From assembly GCF_000300455.3 (NCBI RefSeq), contig NZ_CP007215.2, positions 2,976,001 to 3,040,000 on the forward strand: 64,000 nt of DNA. Reading direction: 5' to 3'. The notes under the pieces are model-generated. The model was not told the DNA's origin and did no database searches. It worked only from the letters and a program-made list of their open reading frames with translations. Both the position numbers and the translations under genes were made by a program. The stretch comes from Kosakonia sacchari SP1 (GTDB lineage: Bacteria > Pseudomonadota > Gammaproteobacteria > Enterobacterales > Enterobacteriaceae). The number at the start of each line of letters is the position of its first letter. Position 1 is the first letter of the stretch. This document shows, piece by piece, positions 54,473 through 64,000 of this stretch.

Positions 54473-55756
54473 TCACGCTTCGAGCAGAGATTGCGCCAGA
54501 TAGCGGTTTGCTGCTTGTACGCCGGGCAACGCAAAGAAGTAACCGCCGCCAATCGGACGAATGTACTCTTCCAGCGCCTCGCCGTTCAGACGTTTTTGCA
54601 CCGTCAGAAAGCCTTTTTCCAGATCATGCTGATAACAGACGAATAACAGCCCCATATCCAGCTGACCGGAGTTGGTCACGCCGAGCGAGTAACTGTAACC
54701 ACGCCGCATCATCAAGCTGGACTGCGTCTCTTTCGTCCGCGGGTTCGCCAGACGAATATGGCTGTCGAGGGCTATGACATCACCGTCCGGATCGCTGGCG
54801 TAATCCGGGACGTCATGCTCATTTTTCATGCCCAGCGGCGCGCCGGAATGCTTATCACGCCCGAAAATGGTCTGCTGCTCTTTCAGCGGTGTGCGATCCC
54901 AAAACTCCACGTGGAATTGGATAATACGCACCGCCTGGTAACTGCCGCCCACCGCCCACGCCGGTTCGCCCTGCTCTTTCGTCACCCACACCACCTCGTT
55001 CATCAGCGTATTATTGCTGCTGTCCGGGTTGGCAGTGCCATCTTTAAAGCCCAGCAGGTTAACCGGCGTCTCTTTGCCTTTGCTGCGCGCTGCATGGTCG
55101 GAGATAAACCCTTCCCGCTTCCAGCGCACGCTGAGTAAATCCGGCGTGTGCTTAATGATGTCACGCAGCGCATGAATCACCGTGTCCTGTGTGTTGGCAC
55201 AAATCTGGATCAGCAAGTCGCCGTGACACAGCGCCGCATCAAGCGAATCGTTAGGGAAACGCGTCATCTTTTGCAGCTTTTTCGGCATCTGCGCGCGCAA
55301 ACCAAAACGTTGATCGAACAGCGATTCGCCTACGGAAACCGTCATCGTCAGGTTATCCGGCGCGATATACGCCCCAAGAATCCCGGAGTCCATCGGCGGT
55401 AAGCGTGGGTTCGGGGTATCCGGAGCCGGGCCGCCAGTGGTCAGAAAGGTAATGCGCTGCGTTAATAAGCGGAACAACCGTTCAAGGTCGGCTTTATCAG
55501 CAGCCAGCACGTCAAACGCCACCAGCATCATTGACGCCTGCTGTGGCGTCAAAATACCGGCCTGATGCGCGCCCAGGAAAGGCTGCTTCTCCATACGCGC
55601 ATCAGGCGAAAGCGTCCCCGGAGCGCTCTTTGGTGTTACCGCATGTGCTACCGGGCATCCGCCAGCCAGCGCAAGCGCGCCTCCCAGCGCGCCCATACTT
55701 TTTAATAAACGGCGCCGGGAAGGTTCGCTGACGTCGTTGTTATCATCTTGCTTCAT
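54473..55756 (-). CDS. efeB: Dye-decolourising peroxidase EfeB (Tat-exported)
   Basis: 427 residues. A twin-arginine signal [20 protein letters not shown] precedes the mature domain. The DyP haem signature GFKDGTANP and the RXXF region (about [12 protein letters not shown]) are present. It is the periplasmic haem peroxidase of EfeUOB, acting with EfeO in ferrous iron uptake; it has also been reported to deferrochelate haem. It starts 4 bp after the efeO stop in one operon. Confidence 0.96.
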   Translation of the reverse strand: MKQDDNNDVSEPSRRRLLKSMGALGGALALAGGCPVAHAVTPKSAPGTLSPDARMEKQPFLGAHQAGILTPQQASMMLVAFDVLAADKADLERLFRLLTQRITFLTTGGPAPDTPNPRLPPMDSGILGAYIAPDNLTMTVSVGESLFDQRFGLRAQMPKKLQKMTRFPNDSLDAALCHGDLLIQICANTQDTVIHALRDIIKHTPDLLSVRWKREGFISDHAARSKGKETPVNLLGFKDGTANPDSSNNTLMNEVVWVTKEQGEPAWAVGGSYQAVRIIQFHVEFWDRTPLKEQQTIFGRDKHSGAPLGMKNEHDVPDYASDPDGDVIALDSHIRLANPRTKETQSSLMMRRGYSYSLGVTNSGQLDMGLLFVCYQHDLEKGFLTVQKRLNGEALEEYIRPIGGGYFFALPGVQAANRYLAQSLLEA

Positions 55757-55760
55757 GGTG

Positions 55761-56888
55761 TTAGTCCAGCCCCAGTACGCCGCGCAGCTGCGCCAGGTCT
55801 TCCGCCAGTGTGGTGATCGGCCCTTTCAGCGCATTGCGATCGGCGTCGGTCAACTTATCGTAGGTTTCATACCCCTCTTTAGTGCGGTATTTCGCAAGGA
55901 TGGTATCCACTTTCTTGAAGTTGGCATCGACTTTCGCCAGCAGTTCGGCGTTATCTTTCTGCAATTGCGGACGCAGCAAATCAACGATTTTTTGTGCGCC
56001 ATCAACGTTGGCCTGGAAGTCCCACAGATCGGTGTGGCTGTAGCGATCTTCTTCACCGCTGATTTTGCTCGCAGCCACTTCTTCAATCAGACCGGCTGCA
56101 CCACCGACCACTTTGGATGGCGGGAACGCCAGCTCATTAATGCGCGTTTGCAAATCAACCACATCTGAGTTGAGCTGATCGGCATATTTGCCCATGTCTT
56201 TGGTGCTGTTATCACCAAACAGGGCTTTTTCCAGACGGTGGAAACCGGTGAATTTCGGATCGGCGGCTTTATGCTCGTAATCATCTTCACGGGCATCAAT
56301 GCTGCCATCGAGATCGGAGAAGAGCTCAGCAATCGGTTCAATACGCTCGTAGTGCTGGCGCGTCGGCGCGTACAGCGCTTTCGCTTTTTCGATATCGCCC
56401 GCTTTTACCGCATCGGTGAACGCTTTGGTGCCGGAAACCAACTGCGCCGTTTCGGCAACCACATACGCTTTATACGCGGTAATGGCTCCGCTCAGGCTCA
56501 GCAGCGCGTCACCTTTTGCCGCATCGGCCGTCGCTTCACCGTTCACCACCAGCTTACCTTTCGGGTTGGTTAACAGACCGCAAGTCATCTCATACTCGCC
56601 CGGCTGCAGGTTGGCCGTCAGTTTCTGGCTAAAACCTGGCGCGATATTTTCACGCTCTTCAACCACCATCACGCCTTTAAGGATCTCCCACTCGAGCGCT
56701 TTCTGGCTGTGGTTGAGAATAATAAACTGCGTTTTACCCGCGTTCACCGTCAGGTTCATCGGTTCACACTGCTTGTCCGTAACCGTAACTTTCACCTGCG
56801 GGATATCTGCAGCCTGCACCGCGAAAGCACTGGAGATTAATGCCGCCATCCCGGCCTGTAATGCACTACGACGAAAATGAATTGCCAT
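55761..56888 (-). CDS. efeO: Iron uptake protein EfeO
   Basis: 375 residues with a signal peptide ([13 protein letters not shown]). The N-terminal cupredoxin-like domain ([19 protein letters not shown]) lacks a full copper set, and the C-terminal peptidase M75 domain contains HRLE ([10 protein letters not shown]), the HxxE metal site. It binds ferrous iron in the periplasm and delivers it to EfeU. AAGGG precedes the ATG. Confidence 0.96.
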   Translation of the reverse strand: MAIHFRRSALQAGMAALISSAFAVQAADIPQVKVTVTDKQCEPMNLTVNAGKTQFIILNHSQKALEWEILKGVMVVEERENIAPGFSQKLTANLQPGEYEMTCGLLTNPKGKLVVNGEATADAAKGDALLSLSGAITAYKAYVVAETAQLVSGTKAFTDAVKAGDIEKAKALYAPTRQHYERIEPIAELFSDLDGSIDAREDDYEHKAADPKFTGFHRLEKALFGDNSTKDMGKYADQLNSDVVDLQTRINELAFPPSKVVGGAAGLIEEVAASKISGEEDRYSHTDLWDFQANVDGAQKIVDLLRPQLQKDNAELLAKVDANFKKVDTILAKYRTKEGYETYDKLTDADRNALKGPITTLAEDLAQLRGVLGLD

Positions 56889-56927
56889 GCCCTTTCCCTT
56901 AATTAGTATGTTGTAACTATAAAGCGA

Positions 56928-57761
56928 TTACGGTGCCGCCCGTGAAGGCTGCGTCCCCGCGCGAGGCGGTAAAACAAACATCACCAGCGCCGGGATCAGA
57001 TAGATAAAGTAGACCGCCACTTCGCTGACGCTTGGTGTTTCCTGGTAACCAAAAATACCTTCCAGCAGCGTACCGGTGAGGGAATGCGTGGTGAGTACGT
57101 TACTGAAATCGAAGGCCACGTCCTGAAAGTGGTTCCATAATCCCGCTTCGTGAAACGCGCGGATTGCGCCTGCGGCAAGCCCGGCCGCGACAAACAGGAT
57201 AAACAGGCTGGTCCATTTGAAAAACGCGCCGAGATTCAGACGCACGCCGCCCCAGTAAAGCAAGAAACCGAGCACCACCGCCGTGGTCAGACCCAGCACT
57301 GCGCCCAGCGGCGGCCAGACGCCGACATCCTGCTGGAATGCCGCCAGCAGAAAGAACACCGATTCCAGCCCTTCGCGCGCCACGGCGAAAAAGACCATCA
57401 GGATCAGCGCCCAACCGTGGTTATGGCTGCGCGCCAGCGCGTTGTCGACCGCCTGCTCCAGTTGCACTTTGACGTTGCGCGACACTTTGCGCATCCAGAA
57501 CACCATCCAGGTGAGGATCACTACGGCTATCGCCGCGACAATACCTTCAAACAGCTCCTGCTCTTTTTGCGGGAACTCGCCGGTAGTTTCATTGATCGCA
57601 ATACCGAGCCCAAGGCAGAGCGCGGCGGCAAGAAAAACACCAATCCACATCACGTTTATCCAGCGCCCACGCTGGGTACGTTTCAGATAACTGGCAATCA
57701 GGCTGACGATCAGCGCCGCTTCGAGGCCTTCACGTAACATAATCAAAAATGGAACAAACAT
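56928..57761 (-). CDS. efeU: Ferrous iron permease EfeU (intact)
   Basis: 277 residues from the ATG at 57761 (MFVPFLIMLREGLEAAL). An FTR1-type permease of about seven membrane segments with two REGLE iron-binding motifs (REGLEAAL, REGLESVF). The gene is complete, while in E. coli K-12 it carries a frameshift. It imports ferrous iron at acid pH. A Fur box is at 57820-57838. First gene of efeUOB. Confidence 0.96.
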   Translation of the reverse strand: MFVPFLIMLREGLEAALIVSLIASYLKRTQRGRWINVMWIGVFLAAALCLGLGIAINETTGEFPQKEQELFEGIVAAIAVVILTWMVFWMRKVSRNVKVQLEQAVDNALARSHNHGWALILMVFFAVAREGLESVFFLLAAFQQDVGVWPPLGAVLGLTTAVVLGFLLYWGGVRLNLGAFFKWTSLFILFVAAGLAAGAIRAFHEAGLWNHFQDVAFDFSNVLTTHSLTGTLLEGIFGYQETPSVSEVAVYFIYLIPALVMFVLPPRAGTQPSRAAP

Positions 57762-57819
57762 GGAGGAAACCCCTAATGTCATGCGCGGTCAATGGTTGCA
57801 AAGAAAAGTAAATTGCATT

Positions 57820-57838
57820 GATAGTGATTATCATTACG
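57820..57838. promoter_or_regulatory. Fur box upstream of efeU
   Basis: GATAGTGATTATCATTACG matches the 19-bp Fur consensus GATAATGATAATCATTATC at 15 of 19 positions, 59 bp upstream of the efeU start. A partial second site GAGAATGATAA is at 57868-57878. Confidence 0.85.
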
Positions 57839-58042
57839 GCGCAAGGAAACTCAAGCGAAAAATGTTGAGAATGATAACTGGATGTAACCGCGTAGCAGGC
57901 TAACCGTGCGGTTTATGCGTTATGCGGAAGCAGTTGAAATAAAGCAAAAACATAGCTTACAAATCTTTAACTTTATATTTACCCCACTCCGGCGCTGTGG
58001 CTAAATAAACGCCCCGTTTCGTTTACCTGCAAAATTAAAGAC

Positions 58043-59227
58043 ATGACTAACTTCTTCCATTTTTTGCTGGCGCTGGTGGTGATCCTCGCGCTGGCCTGGC
58101 TGGTGAGTTTTGACCGCCGACACATTCGTTTTCGCTTCATCCTGCAATTAATTGTCATTGAACTGGCGCTGGCGTGGTTCTTCCTGCACGCGCAAAGCGG
58201 GTTAACGCTGATTAAATACGTTTCCGGTTTCTTTGAAGCACTGCTGAAATTCGCGGGCGAAGGCACCAGCTTTGTCTTCAGCGGGATGAGCGAAAAAGGG
58301 CTGGCCTTTATCTTCCTCGGCGTGCTGTGCCCTATCGTCTTTATTTCCGCGCTGATCGGCATTTTGCAGCACTGGCGCATTCTGCCTATTTTTATCCGTT
58401 TGATAGGCACGTTACTGTCAAAACTGAACGGCATGGGCAAACTGGAATCGTTTAATGCCGTCAGCTCGCTGATCCTCGGCCAGTCGGAAAACTTCATTGC
58501 CTATAAAGGCATCCTCGCGGATCTCTCCTCGCGCCGCATGTTCACCATGGCAGCAACGGCGATGTCGACAGTGTCGTTGTCGATTGTCGGCGCATATATG
58601 ACCATGCTGGACGCGAAATATGTGGTCGCCGCGCTGGTCCTCAATATGTTCAGCACCTTTATTGTGCTGTCGGTTATTAACCCGACGCGCCCGGAAGCGG
58701 AAGCCGAGGTCAAACTTGAAAAGCTCAACGAATCGCAAAGCTTCTTTGAGATGCTCGGGGAGTACATCCTCGCGGGTTTCAAAGTGGCGATGATTATTCT
58801 GGCAATGCTGATTGGCTTTATTGCGCTGATTAGCGCCATCAACGCCCTCTTCTCCGCCTTGTTCGGCATCAGCTTTCAGCAACTTCTTGGCTATGTGTTT
58901 TATCCACTGGCATGGCTGATTGGCATTCCGCTGAGCGATGCGCTGCACGCGGGCAGTATTATGGCAACCAAGCTGGTGGCGAACGAATTTGTGGCGATGA
59001 TTGAGCTACAAAAAATCGCCGCGCAGATGACACCACGCGGGCTGGGTATCCTCTCTGTGTTCCTGGTGTCGTTCGCCAACTTTGCCTCTATCGGCATTGT
59101 GGCGGGGGCAATTAAGGGGCTGAACGAGCAACAGGGGAATTCGGTTTCCCGCTTTGGTCTGCGCTTAGTGTACGGCGCAACGCTGGTGAGTTTGCTTTCG
59201 GCGGCTTTCGCAGGCGTGGTGTTGTAA
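58043..59227 (+). CDS. Concentrative nucleoside transporter, NupC-like
   Basis: 394 residues with about ten membrane segments. The CNT family blocks [54 protein letters not shown] and [22 protein letters not shown] (here [14 protein letters not shown]) are present. Close to E. coli NupC in most blocks, but it lies at a different place from the standard nupC, so it is probably a paralogue; substrates are nucleosides moved with protons. Divergent from efeU. Terminator follows at 59234. Confidence 0.9.
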   Translation: MTNFFHFLLALVVILALAWLVSFDRRHIRFRFILQLIVIELALAWFFLHAQSGLTLIKYVSGFFEALLKFAGEGTSFVFSGMSEKGLAFIFLGVLCPIVFISALIGILQHWRILPIFIRLIGTLLSKLNGMGKLESFNAVSSLILGQSENFIAYKGILADLSSRRMFTMAATAMSTVSLSIVGAYMTMLDAKYVVAALVLNMFSTFIVLSVINPTRPEAEAEVKLEKLNESQSFFEMLGEYILAGFKVAMIILAMLIGFIALISAINALFSALFGISFQQLLGYVFYPLAWLIGIPLSDALHAGSIMATKLVANEFVAMIELQKIAAQMTPRGLGILSVFLVSFANFASIGIVAGAIKGLNEQQGNSVSRFGLRLVYGATLVSLLSAAFAGVVL

Positions 59228-59233
59228 TTTACT

Positions 59234-59258
59234 GGCCCACTTCGCGCAAGTGGGCCTT
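59234..59258 (+). terminator. Terminator after the nucleoside transporter gene
   Basis: GGCCCACTT, loop CGCGC, AAGTGGGCC, then TTT. Just before the convergent lipoprotein gene. Confidence 0.75.
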
Positions 59259-59262
59259 TACA

Positions 59263-59694
59263 TCAGAATTGTACGCAGACCGGCTGATCGACACGCATCA
59301 CCGATTCCTGGGCAAAGCGTGATTTGTAGATATCACGCAGCGCATCGATTTTCGCATCACTTTGCGCATCCACGCTGTGGATCAGCATCAGCGCCTTGCT
59401 TGGCTCTTTTGATACTTTCCCGTTACTTCCCAGCCATTGCCCCTGCGCATCAAATGTGGTCAACCCGTCACGAAAACGCGGCGTGACATCGTTATCCACA
59501 TACTGCTGCCACTCCTGCGTGGTAATCGCTTTGCCGCCCTGGCGGGTTAAGCCGTAATAGAGCGTGGTTTGCTGCATCTGGTTTTCAGCCTTGCAGGTTT
59601 GTGCTGCCGCACCCGGTTGTTTTGCAGCAGGCGAAACGCAACCCACCAGTAAACCCGCCATCATCAGTGCAGTGAACCCTGTCTTTAACGTCAT
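59263..59694 (-). CDS. DUF3574 lipoprotein
   Basis: 143 residues. A lipobox LLVGC marks Cys19 for lipidation. The mature sequence contains QTTLYYGLTRQGGKAITTQEWQQYVDNDVTPRF and ends SRFAQESVMRVDQPVCVQF, the pattern of DUF3574 proteins. Function unknown. Second cysteine near the C-terminus may pair with the one at TCKAENQ. Downstream of putP after a terminator, so probably expressed alone. Confidence 0.88.
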   Translation of the reverse strand: MTLKTGFTALMMAGLLVGCVSPAAKQPGAAAQTCKAENQMQQTTLYYGLTRQGGKAITTQEWQQYVDNDVTPRFRDGLTTFDAQGQWLGSNGKVSKEPSKALMLIHSVDAQSDAKIDALRDIYKSRFAQESVMRVDQPVCVQF

Positions 59695-59751
59695 ATTGTT
59701 ATCCTCATTGTTATTTGTTGTGAGATAACAGCGTAATTACAACTATTTAGC

Positions 59752-59781
59752 AATAAAAAAACCCGCCGCAGCGGGTTTTTC
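59752..59781 (-). terminator. Terminator after putP
   Basis: On the minus strand AAACCCGC-TGCG-GCGGGTTT followed by TTTTATT. It also has a T-run in the other direction. Confidence 0.88.
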
Positions 59782-59793
59782 ATAAGAGGTAAT

Positions 59794-61302
59794 TTATTCA
59801 GCCTGTAAACGCGATGGCGGCGCAGAGCGGTAATGCGCATCTGCCTCGGCAAACCGCTGCTGCATCTGCGCGGAAGGCGCTTTGCCCAGCAGGCTAAACA
59901 CCACAATACCGATGCTGCCGAAAACAAAGCCCGGAATGATTTCATACAGATCCAGCCAGGCGTAGTGTTTCCAGACAATCACTGTCACCGCACCGATGAT
60001 CATCCCGGCCAGCGCACCGTTACGCGTCATGCGTGACCACATCACCGAGAACAGCACCACCGGGCCAAACGCCGCCCCGAAGCCCGCCCAGGCGTAGCTC
60101 ACCAGGCCGAGCACGCGGTTTTCCGGGTTCGCCGCCAGCGCAATCGCCACCAGCGCCACCAGCAACACCATCGCACGGCCAACCCACACCAGCTCGCGCT
60201 GGCTTGCGCCTTTACGCAAAAACGCTTTGTAGAAATCTTCAGTGATCGCGCTGGAGCACACCAGCAACTGGCAGCTCAGCGTTGACATCACGGCGGCGAG
60301 GATCGCCGACAGCAGCACTCCGGCAATCCAGGGGTTGAACAGAACTTGCGCCAGCTCGATAAACACGCGCTCGGCGTTCTGGTTAACCGCGCCCGCAGCA
60401 GACGGATTTTCATTGAAATAGGCGATGCCGAAAAAGCCCACCGCGACCGCGCCCGCCAGGCACAGGATCATCCACGTCATACTGATGCGACGCGCATGGA
60501 CAATAGTGTGATGGGAATCCGCCGCCATAAAACGCGCCAGAATATGCGGCTGGCCGAAATATCCCAGTCCCCAGCCCATCAGCGAGACGATGGCGACAAA
60601 ATTCAGGCCTTTCAGCATATCGACGTTTTCAATGCTTTTTTGCTTGATCACTTCCAGCGAATCACCAAAACCGCCAACGGAAATAATGACAATCACCGGG
60701 GTCAGGATCAGCGCGAAAATCATCAGGCTGGCCTGTACCGTATCGGTCCAGCTGATCGCCAGGAAGCCGCCAATAAAGGTGTAAATGATCGTCGCAGCGG
60801 CACCGGCCCACAGGGCGGTTTCGTAGCTCATGCCGAAGGTGCTTTCAAACAGGCGCGCGCCGGCAACAATGCCAGAAGCACAATAGATGGTGAAAAACAG
60901 CAGAATCACCACTGCCGAGATAATCCGCAGCAGGCGGCTGTTATCTTCAAAACGGCCGGTGAAATAGTCCGGCAAGGTCAGCGCGTTATTGTTCACTTCG
61001 GTGTGGACACGCAAACGCCCGGCCACCAGTTTCCAGTTAATCCACGCGCCCAGCGTCAGGCCAATGGCGATCCAGCTTTCAGAGATACCTGAGATAAAAA
61101 TCGCGCCAGGCAACCCCATCAGCAGCCAGCCGCTCATATCCGATGCCCCCGCCGACAGCGCAGTGACCAGCGGCCCAAGGCTGCGGCCGCCCAGAATATA
61201 GTCATCGAAGTTTTTCGTCGAACGCCAGGCGACGAAACCGATAAGTATCATGCCAAAGATATAAACGAGAAAAGTCACCAGCATCGGTGTGCTTATTGCC
61301 AT
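59794..61302 (-). CDS. putP: Sodium/proline symporter
   Basis: 502 residues from the ATG at 61302 (GGAG 8 nt upstream), equal to the length of E. coli PutP. An SSS-family transporter with 13 TM segments; sodium-site blocks (GLPGAIFISGISESWIAIG, and GAVLLFSVMWSR-like VVLFSVMWSRM) are conserved. It imports proline with sodium ions. Divergent from putA; both are repressed by PutA when proline is absent. Confidence 0.97.
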   Translation of the reverse strand: MAISTPMLVTFLVYIFGMILIGFVAWRSTKNFDDYILGGRSLGPLVTALSAGASDMSGWLLMGLPGAIFISGISESWIAIGLTLGAWINWKLVAGRLRVHTEVNNNALTLPDYFTGRFEDNSRLLRIISAVVILLFFTIYCASGIVAGARLFESTFGMSYETALWAGAAATIIYTFIGGFLAISWTDTVQASLMIFALILTPVIVIISVGGFGDSLEVIKQKSIENVDMLKGLNFVAIVSLMGWGLGYFGQPHILARFMAADSHHTIVHARRISMTWMILCLAGAVAVGFFGIAYFNENPSAAGAVNQNAERVFIELAQVLFNPWIAGVLLSAILAAVMSTLSCQLLVCSSAITEDFYKAFLRKGASQRELVWVGRAMVLLVALVAIALAANPENRVLGLVSYAWAGFGAAFGPVVLFSVMWSRMTRNGALAGMIIGAVTVIVWKHYAWLDLYEIIPGFVFGSIGIVVFSLLGKAPSAQMQQRFAEADAHYRSAPPSRLQAE

Positions 61303-61720
61303 TAAAAAGTCTCCAGGATTCTTCGTCGGCAAATACTGCTTGCCGCTTTTTTCCAGCACCGGAACGAGGCGCTGGGGCGTTTAGATTATTTGAAGCGCCC
61401 GTATCCTGCCGGATGCCTCACTTATTCACAATTGATTTAACACAGCATTTACATCAAATTCATCCCGGCTCTGATAACAATTTCCTATAGGTTGTACTCT
61501 GTCACACTTTTAAAGGTTGCACCTTTAAAAAGTGTTATCTGCCGCATAAAACCTGCTTTGCCAGCGAATTGTTCAGCGCCTTTAGCAATTACCAGCCGTT
61601 AACATTTCATTCATTTCTTACCTTGCCAGCCAGGTCACATTTAACAAGGTTGCACAAAGTTGCAACATGATGGATATTTCTGCCTGAACCGCAAAACAAT
61701 GTAAAAAACAGGAGCAAAGC
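61303..61720. promoter_or_regulatory. put control region with PutA-type sites
   Basis: 418 bp between divergent putP and putA. PutA binds GTTGCA-type sites; copies are at 61515-61521 (GGTTGCA), 61648-61654 (GGTTGCA) and 61659-61664 (GTTGCA), with a related GGTTGTA near 61489. Clustering close to putA and mid-region fits repression of both genes by the proline-free PutA. Confidence 0.8.
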
Positions 61721-64000
61721 ATGGGCACCACCACCATGGGGGTCAAGCTTGATGACGCAACACGCGAAAGGATCAAAGCCGCCGCGGCGACCATCGACCG
61801 CACACCGCACTGGCTGATTAAACAAGCCATCTTCAATTTTCTGGAAAAGCTGGAAAACAACGAAGGCCTGCCGGAACTGGTGACCGCCTCCGCCACCGCG
61901 CAGGAAGACGACAGTGCCGTAGTGGTTGATGACAGCCACCAGCCGTTTCTCGATTTTGCCGAGCAGATCCTGCCGCAGTCCGTTTCCCGTGCCGCGATCA
62001 CCGGCGCATGGCGCTGGGCGGAAACCGATGCGGTGCCCATGTTGCTGGAACAAGCCCGCCTGCCGCAGCCGGTGGCGGAAAATGCCCATAAGCTGGCACA
62101 TCAGTTAGCAGAAAAACTGCGTAACCAGAAAACCGCCTCCGGCCGCGCTGGCATGGTGCAAAGCCTGTTACAAGAATTTTCCCTCTCGTCGCAGGAAGGC
62201 GTGGCGCTGATGTGTCTGGCCGAAGCGTTACTGCGTATTCCCGACAAAGCCACCCGCGATGCGCTGATCCGCGACAAAATCAGCAACGGTAACTGGCAGT
62301 CACACATTGGGCGCAGCCCGTCGCTGTTCGTCAATGCCGCCACCTGGGGGCTGTTGTTCACTGGCCGTCTGGTCTCCACGCATAACGAAGCCAATCTCTC
62401 GCATTCGTTGAATCGTATTATTGGTAAAAGTGGCGAACCGCTGATCCGCAAAGGCGTGGATATGGCAATGCGCCTGATGGGCGAACAGTTCGTTACCGGC
62501 GAAACGATCGCCGAAGCGCTGGCTAACGCGCGCAAACTGGAAGAGAAAGGTTTCCGTTACTCCTACGACATGCTCGGCGAAGCGGCGCTGACCGCAGCCG
62601 ACGCGCAGGCGTATATGGTGTCGTACCAGCAGGCGATCCACGCCATTGGCAAAGCCTCCAACGGGCGCGGCATTTATGAAGGGCCGGGAATTTCAATTAA
62701 GTTATCCGCCCTGCACCCGCGCTACAGCCGTGCGCAATACGACCGCGTAATGGATGAACTCTATCCGCGCCTGAAATCCCTCACCTTGCTGGCACGCCAG
62801 TATGACATCGGCATTAATATTGACGCCGAAGAGGCCGATCGTCTGGAAATCTCCCTCGATCTGCTGGAAAAACTCTGTTTCGAGCCAGAACTGGCAGGCT
62901 GGAACGGTATCGGTTTTGTTATTCAGGCCTACCAGAAGCGCTGCCCGTTTGTGATTGATTATCTTGTGGATCTGGCGACACGCAGCCGTCGCCGTCTGAT
63001 GATCCGCCTGGTTAAAGGCGCTTACTGGGACAGCGAAATTAAACGCGCGCAAATGGAAGGGCTGGAAGGCTATCCCGTTTATACCCGCAAGGTGTACACC
63101 GATGTTTCGTACCTCGCCTGCGCGAAAAAATTGCTCGCGGTGCCGAACCTTATTTATCCGCAGTTCGCCACCCACAACGCCCACACGCTGGCAGCTATTT
63201 ACCAGCTTGCCGGGCAAAACTACTATCCGGGCCAGTACGAATTCCAGTGCCTGCACGGCATGGGTGAACCGTTGTATGAGCAAGTCGTGGGTAAAGTGGC
63301 CGATGGCAAACTGAACCGCCCGTGCCGCATTTATGCGCCGGTCGGTACCCACGAAACGTTGCTGGCGTACCTGGTGCGCCGTCTGCTGGAAAACGGCGCG
63401 AATACCTCGTTCGTCAACCGCATTGCCGACAATACGCTGCCGCTGGACGCGCTGGTCGCCGATCCGGTGAGCGAAGTGGAAAAAATCGCCGCCCAGGAAG
63501 GTCAGGTTGGCTTGCCGCACCCGAAAATCGCCCTGCCCCGTGCGCTGTATGGCGAAGGCCGAATCAACGCCGCGGGCCTGGATCTGGCGAACGAACACCG
63601 GCTGGCCTCGCTCTCCTCCTCGCTGCTCGCCAGCGCGGCGCAGAAATGGTACGCCCGTCCAACGCTGGAACAGGTAGTCGTGGACGGCGAACCCGTCGCG
63701 GTGATCAACCCTGCCGAACCGAAAGACACCGTTGGTTATGTGGTGGAAGCCAGCGAAGCGCAGGTTAACCAGGCGCTGGAAAACGCCGTTAGTCATGCAC
63801 CAATCTGGTTTGCCACGCCGCCGCAAGAACGCGCCGCCATTCTTCAGCGCGCCGCGGTGCTGATGGAAGATCAAATGCAGTCGTTAATTGGCATTTTGGT
63901 TCGTGAAGCGGGTAAAACCTTCAGCAATGCCATTGCCGAAGTGCGCGAAGCGGTCGATTTCCTGCGCTACTACGCAGACCAGGTGAGTGCAGATTTCGAT
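61721..64000 (+). CDS. putA: Bifunctional proline dehydrogenase / P5C dehydrogenase and repressor PutA (5' part)
   Basis: Starts at ATG 61721 (AGGAG 7 nt upstream, MGTTTMGVKLDDATRER) and runs off the window after 760 codons with no stop. The ribbon-helix-helix operator-binding domain spans residues about 1-47. The proline dehydrogenase FAD domain follows (about 260-610, with RLMIRLVKGAYWD, HGMGEPLYEQV, THETLLAYLVRRLLENGANTSF). The aldehyde dehydrogenase domain starts around 650 (VINPAEP, IWFATPPQERAAIL). It oxidises proline to glutamate at the membrane and represses put genes when unbound. Confidence 0.97.
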   Translation, partial: MGTTTMGVKLDDATRERIKAAAATIDRTPHWLIKQAIFNFLEKLENNEGLPELVTASATAQEDDSAVVVDDSHQPFLDFAEQILPQSVSRAAITGAWRWAETDAVPMLLEQARLPQPVAENAHKLAHQLAEKLRNQKTASGRAGMVQSLLQEFSLSSQEGVALMCLAEALLRIPDKATRDALIRDKISNGNWQSHIGRSPSLFVNAATWGLLFTGRLVSTHNEANLSHSLNRIIGKSGEPLIRKGVDMAMRLMGEQFVTGETIAEALANARKLEEKGFRYSYDMLGEAALTAADAQAYMVSYQQAIHAIGKASNGRGIYEGPGISIKLSALHPRYSRAQYDRVMDELYPRLKSLTLLARQYDIGINIDAEEADRLEISLDLLEKLCFEPELAGWNGIGFVIQAYQKRCPFVIDYLVDLATRSRRRLMIRLVKGAYWDSEIKRAQMEGLEGYPVYTRKVYTDVSYLACAKKLLAVPNLIYPQFATHNAHTLAAIYQLAGQNYYPGQYEFQCLHGMGEPLYEQVVGKVADGKLNRPCRIYAPVGTHETLLAYLVRRLLENGANTSFVNRIADNTLPLDALVADPVSEVEKIAAQEGQVGLPHPKIALPRALYGEGRINAAGLDLANEHRLASLSSSLLASAAQKWYARPTLEQVVVDGEPVAVINPAEPKDTVGYVVEASEAQVNQALENAVSHAPIWFATPPQERAAILQRAAVLMEDQMQSLIGILVREAGKTFSNAIAEVREAVDFLRYYADQVSADFD

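Noticed and set aside
60346..61092. 248-codon plus-strand ORF opposite putP
   Set aside because: Antisense shadow of putP with the same biased composition.
62702..63874. 390-codon minus-strand ORF opposite putA
   Set aside because: Fully antisense to conserved putA; composition (rich in Arg, Gly, His, Gln) is typical of a shadow frame in GC-rich coding DNA.
1..64000. CRISPR arrays, prophage, transposons, rRNA
   Set aside because: No regular repeat-spacer pattern, no integrase, transposase or phage structural gene, and no rRNA sequence was seen.

Overview
The window is chromosomal DNA of an enterobacterium (Enterobacteriaceae, most like the Enterobacter/Kosakonia/Klebsiella group). The putA-putP, efeUOB-phoH block, mmuPM, a lutABC (ykgEFG) operon, an rarA/oqxAB/Rrf2 locus and a GGA-anticodon tRNA-Ser are all recognisable by protein or RNA identity with well-known enterobacterial genes. 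A family 28 polygalacturonase, a secreted chorismate mutase and a methylmethionine operon fit a plant-associated life, but the species cannot be named from this sequence alone.

Layout. 1-14.5 kb: the end of a MipA/OmpV porin gene, then a run of regulator-plus-oxidoreductase cassettes (LysR/SDR/MFS, SDR/AraC, NmrA/LysR, MarR/MFS, NmrA/HxlR), mostly divergent pairs with inverted repeats between them. 14.7-17.1 kb: the mmuPM S-methylmethionine operon with tandem MetJ-like boxes. 17.4-23.4 kb: an IclR regulator facing a RidA-family gene, a complete polar amino acid ABC transporter and a zinc/PLP D-amino acid dehydratase-like enzyme, which together read as a D-amino acid import and dehydration operon. 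23.5-38 kb: accessory DNA with more regulator/SDR cassettes, a headless LysR gene, an AT-rich patch with a GNAT gene, a second RidA paralogue, a glyoxalase-like gene, a periplasmic amidotransferase-like protein, a PgtE-type omptin, tRNA-Ser and one last LysR/SDR pair.

38-44 kb: the multidrug pump OqxAB with its likely regulators, Rrf2 (OqxR) downstream and RarA divergent. 44.8-49.3 kb: lactate permease and LutABC (YkgEFG) for lactate oxidation. 49.4-52.3 kb: polygalacturonase, an unknown gene and a secreted chorismate mutase. 53-57.8 kb: phoH and the acid/low-iron ferrous uptake system efeUOB with a Fur box. 58-64 kb: a NupC-type nucleoside transporter, a DUF3574 lipoprotein, and divergent putP/putA, with putA running off the window end and several GTTGCA-type PutA sites between.

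No prophage, integrase, transposase, CRISPR array or rRNA was seen. The most attractive candidate for an undescribed system is the 18.1-23.4 kb Rid/ABC/dehydratase cluster; the density of regulator-oxidoreductase cassettes is the most unusual large-scale pattern.
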